From Tupaia tana (taxonomy: Eukaryota; Chordata; Mammalia; Scandentia; Tupaiidae), in the NCBI GenBank assembly GCA_026018925.1, contig JAKSZU010000002.1, positions 87,448,475 to 87,512,474 of the forward strand: DNA of 64,000 bases, in the 5' to 3' direction. This document shows, piece after piece, positions 11,262 to 21,836 of this stretch. A model generated the notes under the pieces. The model ran no database searches and had not been told where the DNA came from. It saw only the letters and a list, made by a program, of their open reading frames with translations. Position 1 is the first letter of the stretch; each line of letters begins with the position of its first letter. The position numbers and the translations under genes were made by a program.

Positions 11262-12292
11262 AAAAAAAAAGCTGCACTCAGAGATTCAAACAATAATTGC
11301 AAAAGAAATGGAAAAGACTGACTTGCTCTAAGCAAATGTTGTAAATATCAATGTGATTCTGAAACTTCAGCATATCCAAAGCAGGAAGGACCAAAGGAAA
11401 TCCATGCCAAGACACATCATATTGATGTTGTAGAACCATAAAGAAAATAAAGACTCGAAAGGGAGTCAAAATGACACTGAAATAACCTACACAGGATAAA
11501 ACAACAAGGTTTTTGACACACATAAAGCAAGCTGGAATACAATGGCATCAGGTTTTCATTTCCTTTGATCAATCAACTTCCTATCCCACAGAAGAGTTGG
11601 CTAGACAATGCATGGATGAGGTCACACTGATGGAACCTTATGGGACATCCTCGTAAGACATATGCAGCAGCCTTGGGCAGGCACACCAGGCCATTACAGG
11701 TAGTTTCTGAGTCTTACTGAGAAACATCTGCTATGGGAAGTTACCTGAGATTGTACCTTCTGTGTACTTAGAAAATCGGTGGTGATTTTTCTTTGAGATT
11801 TCTTTTGTGAATCACCGACTTAGCTATTGCAGGCAGCTGAAATCATTGATAGAGGCTTTCCTGTGGTAGCTATACTTTCAGGTTTCTGACAATGTCTTTT
11901 CCTGTGTTTCCAATGCCTCTGTAAGCCTTTAAGACCCAAAGGCACTCTCTAATCGAAATGCATAGAATGGCTTTGGTTTTTCTACTCAAACCATGATTGA
12001 AACAGTCACCTATTTTTAAAAAAGGATTTCACACTGTATCAAAAAAGAGACTCAATTCTGTGCTGTTTCTAACAGAAACTCGCAAAATAAAGACTTTCTA
12101 AAGAATAGCAAATAAAAAAATAAAAGAATGGTGAAGAATATTAATAGGAAATAATGGTATTTAAGCAAAAAAGTATTGTTACACAAAAAACACATAAACC
12201 GATATTAATTTTGTAGTTCAAAATGAAGACCTAATACGTCTGAATATGTATGCACAAGTAACATAGAGCAAGATTAAAAAAAAAAAAAAAAT
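9940..12292. other. AT-rich intergenic block, mostly unassigned
   Basis: No gene. There is a 27-base A run at 11232-11258. Around 11300-11480 the text faintly resembles the L1/HAL1 ORF1 region (CAGCATATCCAAAGCAGGAAG, CCAAGACACATCATATTG), but it is too diverged to call. The remainder is unassigned. Confidence 0.4.
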
Positions 12293-12378
12293 TCGGGACC
12301 AGTAGATGGCATAATGGTTACATCTCTGGACTCTCACGTAGTCAACTGTGGTTCAAGTACTGGACCTGCTGGCTTAAA
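12293..12378 (+). repeat. SINE head fragment
   Basis: Only the tRNA-like head is present (GGGACCAGTAGATGGCATAATGG to GGTTCAAGTACTGG, then GGCTTAAAA). The body and tail are missing, so it is 3'-truncated or an unusual short copy. An A run sits directly 5' of it. Confidence 0.7.
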
Positions 12379-12535
12379 ATAATTAACAAACTAGTCTGAT
12401 AAAAAAGGAGTAGAGAAAGCACAAATATACAAACTAAAACATAAAAAAAGAAGACTCACAAAAATAAAAGATATTAGAAACAATGACTATTCAATTTTAT
12501 AGAATAATTTTGAAGTAGTATGTGAAGATTTTCTT

Positions 12536-12706
12536 TAGGGGACTGGCAGGTGGTGTGGGTGGTGGTTAAGACACTGGACTCTGCAATTAAAGTCCCCGAC
12601 CTGGCAGGTTGCTTTCTCACTCTCCCTTTCTCTCTCTCTATGTCTCTCTCTCTCTGGTCATGGTGAAAAATAATAATAATAAAATTAAATGAATAGTTAT
12701 AAAATT
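12536..12706 (+). repeat. Family B SINE
   Basis: Head GGGGACTGGCAGGTGG, the CT-rich middle, then AATAATAATAATAAAATTAAATGAATAG. Flanks TGAAGATTTTCTTT and TGAAGATTTTATTC suggest the TSD. It lies inside the old L1. Confidence 0.8.
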
Positions 12707-13603
12707 TTTGAAGATTTTATTCAAGATATAATTTACTAATACACATGAAAAAGTAGAAATTAAACAGACTAATTTTCAAAGATTCAATAGGAATCTAATA
12801 AAATAACTGTTGTCAGAAAAAGAAAACTTAGTCCAAATTATTTTACAGGAAAAATTTTAAAAAATATATATGAGCTAATATTTACTATACTTATCTTTCT
12901 AAACATATACTAGAAGAGTGAAAATTTTAAATGCTTTTAATAATATGATTAAAGTACAGAATTTAAACCTTAAACATTTTCAATTAAAAGGAAATATATA
13001 CAATATAAAATTTCTAACAAAATTCTTAATAAAATATTAGCAAACATCTTTCAGAGACTATACATCTTCGGCTTATTTTAGTAAGACAAGGATGATTCAA
13101 TATTTGTAAACCGATTAATAAAATTCACCATATTAATGGGTCTAAAAAATATTCTGTTGCTATTTCCATAGATACTTAAATGTTACTTGATAAATTTCTT
13201 CAATTCTTGGTAACATTATTCAACTAAAGAATAGGTGAAAAAATTTCTCCATATGATAAAATATATCTGATCTCCCAGTTCATTATCATTTTTAAGACTC
13301 ACTTACATTAAAAACAAAATAAGACTACATCTACCTTTAATGCTATTATTTAACATTCTGTTGCTGGTACCAGTCAATGCAATCAGAAAAAAAGCAGTAA
13401 TTTTTAGAAATTGAAAAGGAGAAGCTAAACAATTTTTTAAATCATGTACCGATGATATTATTTTAGTTGAAAACCTTAAGGAAATCAATTGGGAAAATTT
13501 TTGCAAATAACTTGGTACATGAAATAATATATAAATATTTATAATTTTCATATCTCAAACAGAATCAATTTTTAAAATACAAAGGGAAAAAAAAAACCTT
13601 TCT

Positions 13604-13990
13604 GTGGTTTTTGTGTTCTCATCAAAACTTATGGGTTACTTGACACTTAAAGTGGCAGTGTTGAGAGATGGGAGATATTGGCACATGCAGGTAAATCCCT
13701 ATCGAATAGATGAAAGCTATATCCAAGGAAGGACTGAGTTCTCTTTAATAGTTTCTGCAAAAGGGGATTGTTACAAAGCAAGAGGTCTGCAGACAGACTT
13801 CTCTCTCTTTGCACATGCCCACTTACTTTCCAATTTTCTGCCATGGGGTGAAGTAGCGTGTGGCCTTCACCCCTGCAAAGCAGATACTTGTGCCTTCCAG
13901 CCTGCAGAATTGTGAACCAAATAAACTTCCTTCCTTATAAATCACCAAGTCTTAAGTATCAATACTAAACTAAATGTTGCTGTAACAGAA
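13604..13990 (+). mobile_element. MaLR (MST/MLT-type) solo LTR
   Basis: It has CACTTAAAGTGGCAGTGTTG at the start and GTGGCCTTCACCCC in the middle. The end reads CCTTCCAGCCTGCAGAATTGTGAACC, then AATAAACTTCCTT and TATAAATCACCAAGTCTT. This is the order of an MST/MLT-type LTR, with its polyadenylation signal. An open frame of 103 codons crosses it but is not a gene. Confidence 0.6.
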
Positions 13991-14121
13991 TTACCCATTT
14001 GCAATAGCAGTAAGAAAGGTAAATTCCCAGGGAAAAGCTTAACAAAAAACCATGCAATTCTCATGTAAGTAAAACTAGACCTTTCTGAGAGACACCCATG
14101 ATGCCTTAAAAAGAAGCTCTA

Positions 14122-14225
14122 GGGCCAGTCCCAAAGGTCCAGCATTTAAGTGCTGTGCATGGAGTCAGATCCCACACATGGCTATCAGCAGTTGAAATCT
14201 TGAACCCACCAACTTGAAAAACATG

Positions 14226-14263
<38 letters not shown>

Positions 14264-14440
14264 AATTCCTCATGGGATGGAGAGATGGAGGAAAAAGGTG
14301 CATAGTAACCACACACACACACACATACACACACATCCCATTATAGGGTGCTTTTTTTCTCTCATTCTATTTCTCTCACTGAATAGTTTATATGCCCTCT
14401 GCCAATAAAAAAGAAAAAGAAAGGGGAAAAAAAAGAAAGA
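14122..14440 (+). repeat. Family C-like SINE with (TG)n and (AC)n expansions
   Basis: GGGCCAGTCCCAAAGG head, CTTGAAAAACATGCC, then (TG)n at 14225-14260, TCCCAATTCCTCATGGGATGG, an (AC)n near 14312-14336, and a CT-rich, A-rich tail. Both microsatellites grew from purine/pyrimidine-alternating parts of the SINE body. Confidence 0.7.
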
Positions 14441-15116
14441 CTCACTCACTATGTTTTCAGCAAGTAAGACTCAATATGATAAATATGTCAATTCCCCTTA
14501 AATTACGACTGTAATATAATCTTCCAATATACAAACGGATGGGTGGAATTGGTTTACAAGAATACATAAACTGATCCTCACTTTATATGGAAAATGTCTG
14601 CATAATTACGCCCCAAAAAACTTCTACTATTATTTTAAGGGGCAGGTAGAACAATTCATCGTACACACACACACACACATACATATTATAATGACCAAGT
14701 AATTAAGCAATGTGGTCTAGCTGCATGAAACAGAAATAGGCCCACATATGAGATACAAAATGCAGCAATAAATCTAAATACCTATGGGAGTTTAGTATAT
14801 GCTAAAAGTGGCATTTTAAAATAATGTTGCAATTATGGACCAGCTAACAAATGATGAAAATACAGTATAACCACCTAAAACTTGGTATAATAAAATTAGA
14901 TCCACACCTCATCCTGCTCACCAGAAAAACATTTCAAATGGATTGAAAATATAGCATAAAAAACAGTCAAATCATAAAAGCAGTATAAATATAACCAAGG
15001 AGCTCCTTTATAAATTTAGGATGAGTAATGATTCCAAATCTACAAATTATAAAGTTAAAGGTGATATATTTTATCATACAAAATTTTTTAAATGTATATA
15101 TAAAAAAATGTGAAAG

Positions 15117-15299
15117 TTGGGACCAGTGGGTGGCATGGTGGTTAAGGCACTGGATGCTCCCACATGGCTGACCATGGTTCAAATCCTGGACCTGGTGGCT
15201 TGCTTTCTCACCTTCTCTCTATCTCTCTGTCTGTGTGTGTCTCTCTGGTCAAATTAAAAATGAATGAATGAATAAATAAAGTTAAATAAATAATTTCTT
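15117..15299 (+). repeat. Family B SINE
   Basis: Full-length copy: GGGACCAGTGGGTGGCATGG head, GGTTCAAATCC B box, CT-rich middle, AATAAATAAAGTTAAATAAAT and a T-rich end. Perfect 11-bp TSD AAATGTGAAAG at 15106-15116 and 15300-15310. Confidence 0.9.
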
Positions 15300-15640
15300 A
15301 AATGTGAAAGCAAAGTCAAAATAAATCATAAACTAGGAAAAATTGTTATCAATTCATAGACAAAGAACTAATGTAACACACAAAGTGCTTGTAATATGTA
15401 TAGAAAAGATCAATATTGCAATAGAAAACTAGGCAAAAGACATGAACAGTTAACACGAAATGAATTACAGATGCCTTTAAAACATGTTAAGATATTCCTA
15501 ATGTTAATCATAACAGAAACGAAATTTAAAGCAATATTTTCATTTATTAGATTGTTAAACATCAAAAAATTTTCCAACAATCTCTCATTTAGAGTCTATG
15601 AACATTCTCATGTTCTTAGAAGTTTAAATTGGTCCAGTCT

Positions 15641-15884
15641 TTTTTTTTTAGAGGTTTTTGCTACAGGGTGCACTCGCCAGACAGACAGAGAGATAGAAAG
15701 TGAGAAATCACCCCCCAGGGAGGATGGCCACACCGCAATCCCTCTCCTCCATTCTCCGCTCGGGATCTTGGGCACGCACGCACACGCGCCCAGCGTGAGT
15801 TTTAAGCCACCAGGTCCAAGACTTGAACCTTCGTCGACTACGTGGGAGTCCAGCGACATAGCCATTACGCTAACTGCTGGTTCC
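15641..15884 (-). repeat. Family A SINE
   Basis: Well-preserved reverse copy with TSD TGGTCCAGTCT (15630-15640 and 15885-15895). An open frame of 181 codons crosses its left boundary, a chance fusion of L1 and SINE text. Confidence 0.92.
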
Positions 15885-16157
15885 TGGTCCAGTCTTATAA
15901 AAGGCAATTTGGCAATATATTTCAAAATTACCAAAACATAGACACCTTGACGCAGAAATTGCACTTCCAAAAATCATTCTATAAGTACACTTACACATTT
16001 ATAAAATGATGTCCAAGGTTAATCTTTGTAAGAACAATGTTGGTAATAACCAAAATGTAGATTTCAGTAGGACTTTGGTTCAATAGGGACATCATGATGA
16101 TAGTAAATAAAACTATGGAAGCACCACTGTATTTATTATCTTACAAGAAATGTATGT

Positions 16158-16412
16158 AAGGGCTGGCTCCATGGCCTTGTCGTTAAGGCAGCCAGATCCC
16201 ACATGGCCGACTACGGTTCAAATCCCAATTTTTGTGGCTTGGAAAACACTCTGGGCACGTGAGTGTGTGTGTCCCAAATTCTGACAGGATAGAAAATTTG
16301 AGGAAGCGATTGCAATGTGATCATGCCCTGTTGGGGAGTGTTTTCTTTCCCTTCCCTTCTCTCTGTTTCTCTGGAAAGTGCATATCAGCAAAAAGAAAAA
16401 AGAAAAAAAAAG
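16158..16412 (+). repeat. Family C SINE
   Basis: GGGCTGGCTCCATGGCC head, GCCAGATCCCACATGGCC, GGTTCAAATCCC B box, CCCAAATTCTGACAGGAT, CT-rich end, and an A-rich tail to about 16412. Confidence 0.85.
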
Positions 16413-16739
16413 TAAGAATCAAGAGTAAAGAATGTTTGGACATACAAAGAGATGATATATACTTACATGTTCATACCAATAATTTCTTTGCATGGGCGGG
16501 TATGTACACATAAGGCAACCACTAACTAAAGAGAGCTTGGATAGCAGATGAAAAAGACTTTAAGACAGAAAAATATCATTAGGATACTATTAGGAATGAA
16601 TAGAATCACTGTATAAAGTTCAAAATGTTTGATTTATTAGATATAATTATTCTTCACTTGTACACATATGAATTACTCTCAATATATGTAAAGAGAGATT
16701 TGAAGAAATTCTCCAATATATTGGGATATATTAACACAG

Positions 16740-17035
16740 TCTCTCAGTTACTAATAAATGAAATTATAATATACATAATTTGGACAACACCATATGAAAT
16801 GGAGAACTACTCAGTCGTAAAGAACAACAAATTTCCATCATTTGACATGGAGTGGACAGACCTGAAAGATGCAATGTTTAGTATAATAAACCAGATTGGG
16901 AAAGACAAATACTGTATGTCCTTGCCTCCACATATACTGAATGTCGCATTCTATGGCAGAAACCAAAGGTCTCAAAATTGTGAAAATAGAGGGTCAGGGC
17001 AAATACCAGAAACTGCATGGGAAAAAAAAAATTGA
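16740..17035 (+). mobile_element. LINE-1 3' region fragment
   Basis: CATATGAAATGGAGAACTAC, then GACATGGAGTGGACAGACC and GGGAAAGACAAATACTGTATG, correspond to the L1 region at the ORF2/3' UTR junction. CTGAATGTCGCATTCTATGG matches the 3' UTR of the lineage L1s at 4136 and 34738. It is 3'-truncated at the neighbouring SINE. Confidence 0.7.
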
Positions 17036-17036
17036 T

Positions 17037-17277
17037 TTGCCTTTTCTGTATAGGGCATGTGCACTTAGAGAGAGAAAAAGAAATAGAGAAGGAAAAGAAA
17101 AATCATCCCTTCCCCAAAGACTGGTGATACCTCAATCTCTTTTACTCCATCTTTCTCTCCTTTCAGGATTTTGGACATGTACACATACGTGCCAGTGTGC
17201 TTCTCGAACTGTCGGGTCAGGGACTTGATTGGTCATGTGGAACATGATTAACCATCAGGCTATGAAGCTGACTCAGG
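17037..17277 (-). repeat. Family C SINE
   Basis: Reverse copy: TTTTCTGTATAGGGCATGTGC, GAGAGAAAAAG tract, then a diverged head (CATGTGGAACATGATTAACC, ATCAGGCTATGAAGC) ending near 17277. Confidence 0.75.
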
Positions 17278-17312
17278 AGAAAAAAATTTTAAGGGACATA
17301 AGAATGCATATA

Positions 17313-17389
17313 TTGAGTCGTCAGAAAAGTCATGATCCATTTTTGAATAGTAAAATTTAAAAAAAGTAATTACTTTTCTGACAACCCAA
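17313..17389. mobile_element. 77-bp mariner-type MITE
   Basis: Terminal inverted repeats TTGAGTCGTCAGAAAAGT (left) and, in reverse complement, TTGGGTTGTCAGAAAAGT (right) are flanked by a TA duplication (17311-17312 and 17390-17391). Its length and TA target match MADE1-like mariner MITEs. It has no coding capacity. The related end at 55412 supports a small family. Confidence 0.85.
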
Positions 17390-17399
17390 TAAATAAGAG

Positions 17400-17645
17400 C
17401 AAGAGGTTGTGTAATGTTGTACTATAGCAGAGTAAAAAATATGGATAATTCAATATAGATTTGCAAAAGAAAAAAACACTAGTGTAACTGTCATCAAATG
17501 TTCACAACACAATGTAATGCTAAATGTTGATGAAAATAAAGTGTATAGTCTTGATTTGATTAGTACACATTGTATGCATGCGTCAAAAAACTACGCTGTA
17601 ATCCACCAAGATGTATATAGATTATATGTAAGCCAGAAATCATAG
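17400..17645 (+). mobile_element. LINE-1 3' end fragment
   Basis: TTGATTTGATTAGTACACATTG, then TGCATGCGTCAAAAAACTAC and AAGATGTATATAGATTATATG, correspond to the L1MA-type 3' UTR 'gatttgatcattacacattgtatacatgtatcaaaa'. It is old. Confidence 0.5.
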
Positions 17646-17796
17646 TAAAATATATATACATAAATAAAGAGTAAAATATTGGTCAAATCTAAATCTTTCA
17701 AACATAGAAATAATGAAAGTTGAGAGGATATTCCATAGCTGATTGATGTTAAAGCCAAGAGTCTCACCAAGATCTTCTGGTAAAAGTATATTATGA

Positions 17797-18039
17797 GGGA
17801 CCAGCAGATGGCGTAATGGCTATGTCACTGGACTGCCATGTAGTCAACAACTGTTCGAGTCCTGGGCCCATTAGCTTAAACTCGTGCCAGGAGCGAGTGC
17901 GTGCGTGCCCAAAATCCCAAGAGGAGAATGGAGGAGAAGGGATCATGGCATAGCCAACCCCCTAGAGGGTGATTTCTCGCTTTCTGTCTCTCTCTTTCTG
18001 GTGAGCACACATGTCCTATAGCAAAAACCTCTCCAAAAA
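17797..18039 (+). repeat. Family A SINE
   Basis: GGGACCAGCAGATGGCGTAATGG head to the CCTATAGCAAAAACCTCTCC end and A tail. TSD AAAAGTATATTATGA (17782-17796) is matched at 18040-18054 with one change. Confidence 0.9.
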
Positions 18040-18054
18040 AAAAGTATATCATGA

Positions 18055-18829
18055 CCAGAGACAGGCATAGATTGAGGTCTTGTGTCTTGTGTTCATATCT
18101 AGCTGAGCCTCTGTTTCTATGCAAAGAAAGAGATTAATCAGATTTGCCACCAAATTCATAGAATTAATAAAATTACATGAAGTGTTACAAGTGAAGAATG
18201 TTTATTGCTTACTGGATTATAACCATTCACAAAACAACACTGCCTTTCAGGAACTTGCTTCTACAATTTAAATGTAGAACAGTATTGTGCTTATCAATTA
18301 TTTTAGATCCATATATGTAGTATTTTAACATAATACTCTATTGCAAATATGGTAGAAATTTTGTAGGAGCCATTTGTGGATGAGAATGGAACACTAAACA
18401 GTATTCTAGGACGGTGATTTATAGAGAATTGGTCATAATTATCTTTGATTACTATTTGACATAAAGAATTTTTTTCCTCTCTGCTGTCTCCATTTTTAAT
18501 ATTTTGCTGGAATGAAACCTTTATGTATGAGGTCACCCAAGAGCAATAAGCAAACATGACAGATATCATTGCAAGGGGTCTCAGCTTTACCAGCAGCATG
18601 GTTTCCAATTTACTTTCCAAAACCCAATGGATTTACTTAGGGGAGCTCTTCAGAGGAGAGTGGTTCTATAAGATTCCCTTCGGGTTGAAGCTGAAGGATG
18701 ATTTCTGTCTCTTTCTGGGAAATAGAAACCAAAATAGGCACGATCTCACAGAATTCTTAGGTCAACCTTGCAAAAATGTCCCCACCATTAACATCTTGCC
18801 TCCAGACTTTCAGTCTGCACCCAGATCAC
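18055..18829. other. Intergenic, nothing recognised
   Basis: Apparently unique sequence. Open frames of 105 and 125 codons overlap here on opposite strands, but neither looks protein-like. The longer one runs into a poly-T tract. Confidence 0.45.
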
Positions 18830-18845
18830 CTTATGGAATTTCTTT

Positions 18846-19149
18846 CTTTTTTTTTTTTTTTTTTTTTTTTTTTTCATTTATTTATTTTTACATTTTTCCA
18901 CAAACATTTACTTTACATAGCAAAAAATTTTAGTTCATACTCCATAATTCTTGACAGTTTACAAACAACTTTCAAAATCTCAAAATACTGAATTTTAAAG
19001 ATAGTGATCAAAATATGTCTTATAATTTTGTATAATTTTAAAACTCTAAAACAACAGAAGCAGAATGGTTTCAAATATATATATATATATACATATATAT
19101 ACAAATATATATGTATATATATATGTATATATATATATATGTATATATA
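18846..19149 (-). pseudogene. Retroposed 3' end of an unidentified transcript
   Basis: A 304-bp insert is bounded by a perfect 16-bp duplication, CTTATGGAATTTCTTT (18830-18845 and 19150-19165). It begins with about 27 T, the reverse complement of a poly-A tail. An AATAAATAAATG block lies just upstream of the tail when read on the minus strand. The minus-strand body (about 18885-19070) matches none of the SINE or L1 3' ends in this window. The 5' end is a (TA)n/(TATG)n microsatellite at about 19074-19149. It looks like an L1-mediated, 5'-truncated retrocopy of an mRNA 3' UTR or a non-coding RNA. Source unknown. A very truncated, unfamiliar LINE is the alternative. Confidence 0.65.
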
Positions 19150-19165
19150 CTTATGGAATTTCTTT

Positions 19166-19590
19166 ACGAGGCAGGGGCCATATATCTGCGCTGACCAATT
19201 GATTCCACTTTCCAGATGGGAGTCCCAGACTTCCGTATTTTAAAAGCTCAGTTTAGACTGTGGTAGGTATCAAGGATCAGAAATTAAGCCCAAGCTTCCT
19301 TCTTTCTAAATCATAGCTCTGCTAATAGCATTTTCCTACACAAACACCGTTAGTGGCCCCCTACTACTGCCTCTGGAATTAGGTACTAACTGCTTAGGTT
19401 GCCATTTGCTTTTTACAGTATCGTCTAAAAGTCTGTTTCCCTGTCCCATATCCTGCAGTCTAGGGACATAAACCTAAGGCTACAAACTGACAAACTGAAC
19501 ATAGTCTGATGTTCCTAAACGCCTCTCTGTGGATCTAGTGCTTCAGCATCTCTTCTCAAGCTTGTTAAAATGGCAGATTCCTGGTGCTGC
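19166..19590. other. Intergenic, nothing recognised
   Basis: Apparently unique. No gene or named repeat. Confidence 0.4.
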
Positions 19591-19679
19591 TGCCATCCTT
19601 CCTCAATTCAATAGGCCTAGAAATCTTTCTTGTAATAAGCACTAAGGTGGTTCCCCACTCTGACTAGTCCTGCTGCCTC

Positions 19680-20228
19680 CTCTCCTGGTAGGCCCTGCCT
19701 CACTATCAAACTATATCCACCCAAAGGCTCAGCTCAAACTCACCACTTTCCCTTAACTATTTGACCACCTCTCTGACTAAGTGAGCTGCTTTTACAGAAA
19801 CCCCCATGTTTAGCATCTCTCTCTCTCTTTTTTTTTTAGTTTATTCCTTAATTCCATGAGTGAAAAAGACAGAGTGAAAGAGGGAGAGAGAGGTAGCCCT
19901 CCCACAGGGTCTTGACGCCACGATCCAGCCCCAGTCTCAGCCAACCATAGACCATGGACGCATGTACATATATACAGGCATAGGTACTCTGGAGGGTCTC
20001 TGGATGCAAACGCTGAGCCTTCTCACATGGGTCAGCCTCACAGAACATTGTGTTACCTCTGCATGCCCATGAGCCCCTGCTAGGTTCTGTCTTTCATTGA
20101 ATGTCTTCCATGCTTCTTCTGCTAATATCTTCCTGAGGACAGAATCTGCGTCCTGCTCATTTTTCTATTCTCCAGAGTGCTTATATTCTCTGTAGTCACT
20201 TCTTTGAGTTAAAGAATCAATAAATAAT
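19680..20228 (+). repeat. L2-like LINE 3' end, split by a SINE
   Basis: CCAAAGGCTCAGCTCAAACTC, then CCACCTCTCTGACTAAG, resembles the L2 3' UTR 'gctcagctcaaatgccacctcctccaggaagcc'. After the SINE, CTGAGGACAGAATCTGCGTCC and a terminal AATCAATAAATAAT-like end follow. Diverged. Confidence 0.45.
19828..20082 (-). repeat. Diverged tRNA-derived SINE
   Basis: T run, then GAGTGAAAAAGACAGAGTG, GAGAGAGGTAGCCC and a GCATGCCCATGAGCCCC end that reads in reverse as a degenerate head. It differs from families A-C in its middle section and sits inside the L2 fragment. Confidence 0.55.
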
Positions 20229-20229
20229 A

Positions 20230-20363
20230 TGAAGGGACTTCAAAAGTTCATGGAAAAGTGGAATTAAAGTACAACATTATTTCTGGTGCAAAAAAGCTTT
20301 GAAATCCATACATAGTTTATTTTTGTAATATACATTGTCCATGAGCTTCCTAAAGACCTCTTG
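20230..20363. mobile_element. TA-flanked MITE, ~130-bp family, copy 1
   Basis: The left end is TGAAGGGACTTCAAAAGTTC. The right end in reverse complement is CAAGAGGTCTTTAGGAAGC. Both are flanked by TA. The interior has GAATTAAAGTACAACATTAT, GGTGCAAAAAAGCTTTGAAA and CATACATAGTTTATTT. Two more copies lie at 41312-41441 and 60236-60567. A Tc1/mariner-type non-autonomous element is likely. Confidence 0.65.
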
Positions 20364-20365
20364 TA

Positions 20366-20684
20366 CCTTTGGAATTGAAGTGAGATAAAAGATGAGATGG
20401 AACCTGGGACTGGTGGAGAGCATGACAGGGCTAAAATGGGTAGTGGGGATTATTCGATTCTCATGGGATGGGGAGGGACAGGGAATTTGGCAGAGTTAAG
20501 AATGCTTGCAGAATTTTAGAGCAGTCATCTGGGGAACCAGAAAACATACATACACAGGATATAACTTTAGAGAAAAGAACTAATTATATATATAGTCTAC
20601 ACAAAAAGAGAAATAGACCAAACCTCAACAGTGGCTATCTCTGGGACTCCAAGGGCTTTCAATTTTTTTTAGCCATGAGTTTTT
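20366..20684. other. Intergenic, nothing recognised
   Basis: TCATGGGATGGGGAGGGACAGGG and the flanking text may be a highly diverged repeat. Otherwise unassigned. Confidence 0.35.
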
Positions 20685-20698
20685 AACAAATATTTTCT

Positions 20699-20857
20699 TT
20701 TTTAAAAAATATTTATTTAATTTTACTTACTATTATTATTAGACAAGAGAAAGAGAGAGAGAGAAAATGAGAAGGTAAACCCCCAGGTCTGAGACTCGAA
20801 CTGTGGCTGGCTATGTGAGAGCCCCATACCTTAATCACCATGCCACCTGCCAGCCCC
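20699..20857 (-). repeat. Family B SINE
   Basis: Reverse copy starting with AATATTTATTTAATTTTAC and a GAGAGAGAGAG tract, then GAGACTCGAACTGTGGC (B box) and CACCATGCCACCTGCCAGCCCC. The TSD resembles TAACAAATATTTTCT, with TAACACATATTTTCT downstream (20859-20873). Confidence 0.85.
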
Positions 20858-20874
20858 CTTAACACATATTTTCT

Positions 20875-21501
20875 AAGTTTTCTTTAGTGAACATTTTACT
20901 TTAAAATCATATAAAAAAGTGGTTTTTAAAAATTAATTATTGGATATATTTTAATTTTGCCTCTTTTTTTACTTAGAGACAAATTACCTGTATTAGCCCT
21001 TGTCCATTCATTTTAACATTCAGTCAACAAACATTTACTAAATGACTTCAGTAGCCAGGAACTTGATGAGCACCTGAGAAAAACGAGAAGAAAAACCCAG
21101 AAATAGTTACAGAACAGGCTGGGGTGTTATCATGAGCAGATTCATGAGAGCAGTTTGATGTGATGTGGCAAATCCAGTAACGGAGACATACATGAGCAAG
21201 GTAACGAGAATAACCCGCTGAGCCTCCCAACCCTGACCCCCTTGGTGGAGGGGATATCTTCTTAGATGAAGATATCAGTTGAAAGTATGAAGAGGAGTTA
21301 GTTGGTCAGCTGTAGGGGAAGGAAAATACCTTTTTCCTCTACCTTTCCTAGGTTCATGGCTGAGGCTCCTATGACAAAAGGCAAATTAACAAAAAGAAAC
21401 CATACACATGTATTAATGTTCTACATGACATAGGAATCTTTATAAGGAAGTGAAGACTCAAAGAAGTAACTACAGAGTATTTTTGTACTGGATCTCATGG
21501 A
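20875..21501. other. Intergenic with a MIR/L2-like scrap
   Basis: CATTCAGTCAACAAACATTTAC (about 21008-21029) resembles the 'attcattcaacaaatatttattgagc' end of old MIR/L2/L3 elements. The stretch 21290-21500 has the texture of a degenerate antisense LTR, which I cannot name. Confidence 0.35.
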
Positions 21502-21517
21502 GGGCAGACAATCACGG

Positions 21518-21820
21518 GTGGGCCCAGAAGATGGTATAATGGTTACATCAATGGACTCCCACGTAGTTGACCATGGTTCAAGTGCTGGACCTGGTGACTT
21601 GAAATTAACATTAGCACATGTTTGTGCATGACCAAAATCCTGAGAGCTGAGAGGAGAATGAGGAGAAGGGATTGTGGTGTGGCCATCCCCCCCCCCCCCC
21701 CCCCCGGAGGGGGAGGGTGATTTCTCACTTTCTGTCTCCCTTTCTCTCCGGTGAGTGTGCAAACCTATAGCAAAAATCTCTCTCAAAAAAATAATAATAA
21801 ACAATAAAATAAATAAAAAA
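21518..21820 (+). repeat. Family A SINE with an expanded C run
   Basis: Head GTGGGCCCAGAAGATGGTATAATGG, body, and a C run of about 19 at 21687-21705 replacing the CCCCCCAGGGGGG core. Tail AATAATAATAAACAATAAAATAAATAAAAAA. TSD GGGCAGACAATCACGG (21502-21517) matches GGGTAGACAATCATGG (21821-21836). Confidence 0.85.
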
Positions 21821-21836
21821 GGGTAGACAATCATGG

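Larger units (their letters stand above)
12430..16160 (+). mobile_element. Old LINE-1, ORF2 remnants, broken by later insertions
   Basis: Degenerate sense-strand L1 ORF2 can be followed in pieces. The reverse-transcriptase region with AAAATATTAGCAAACA and GATGATTCAATATTTGTAAACC lies near 13020-13110. Further segments lie at 14460-15105, 15311-15630 (GGCAAAAGACATGAACAG) and 15897-16157. There are many stops and shifts, so nothing is coding. An LTR and several SINEs interrupt it, which makes it among the oldest layers here. Confidence 0.6.

Noticed and set aside
15396..15941. Open frame of 181 codons on the plus strand
   Set aside because: It joins L1 remnant text to a reverse SINE across the SINE's TSD. 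No protein family fits either half.
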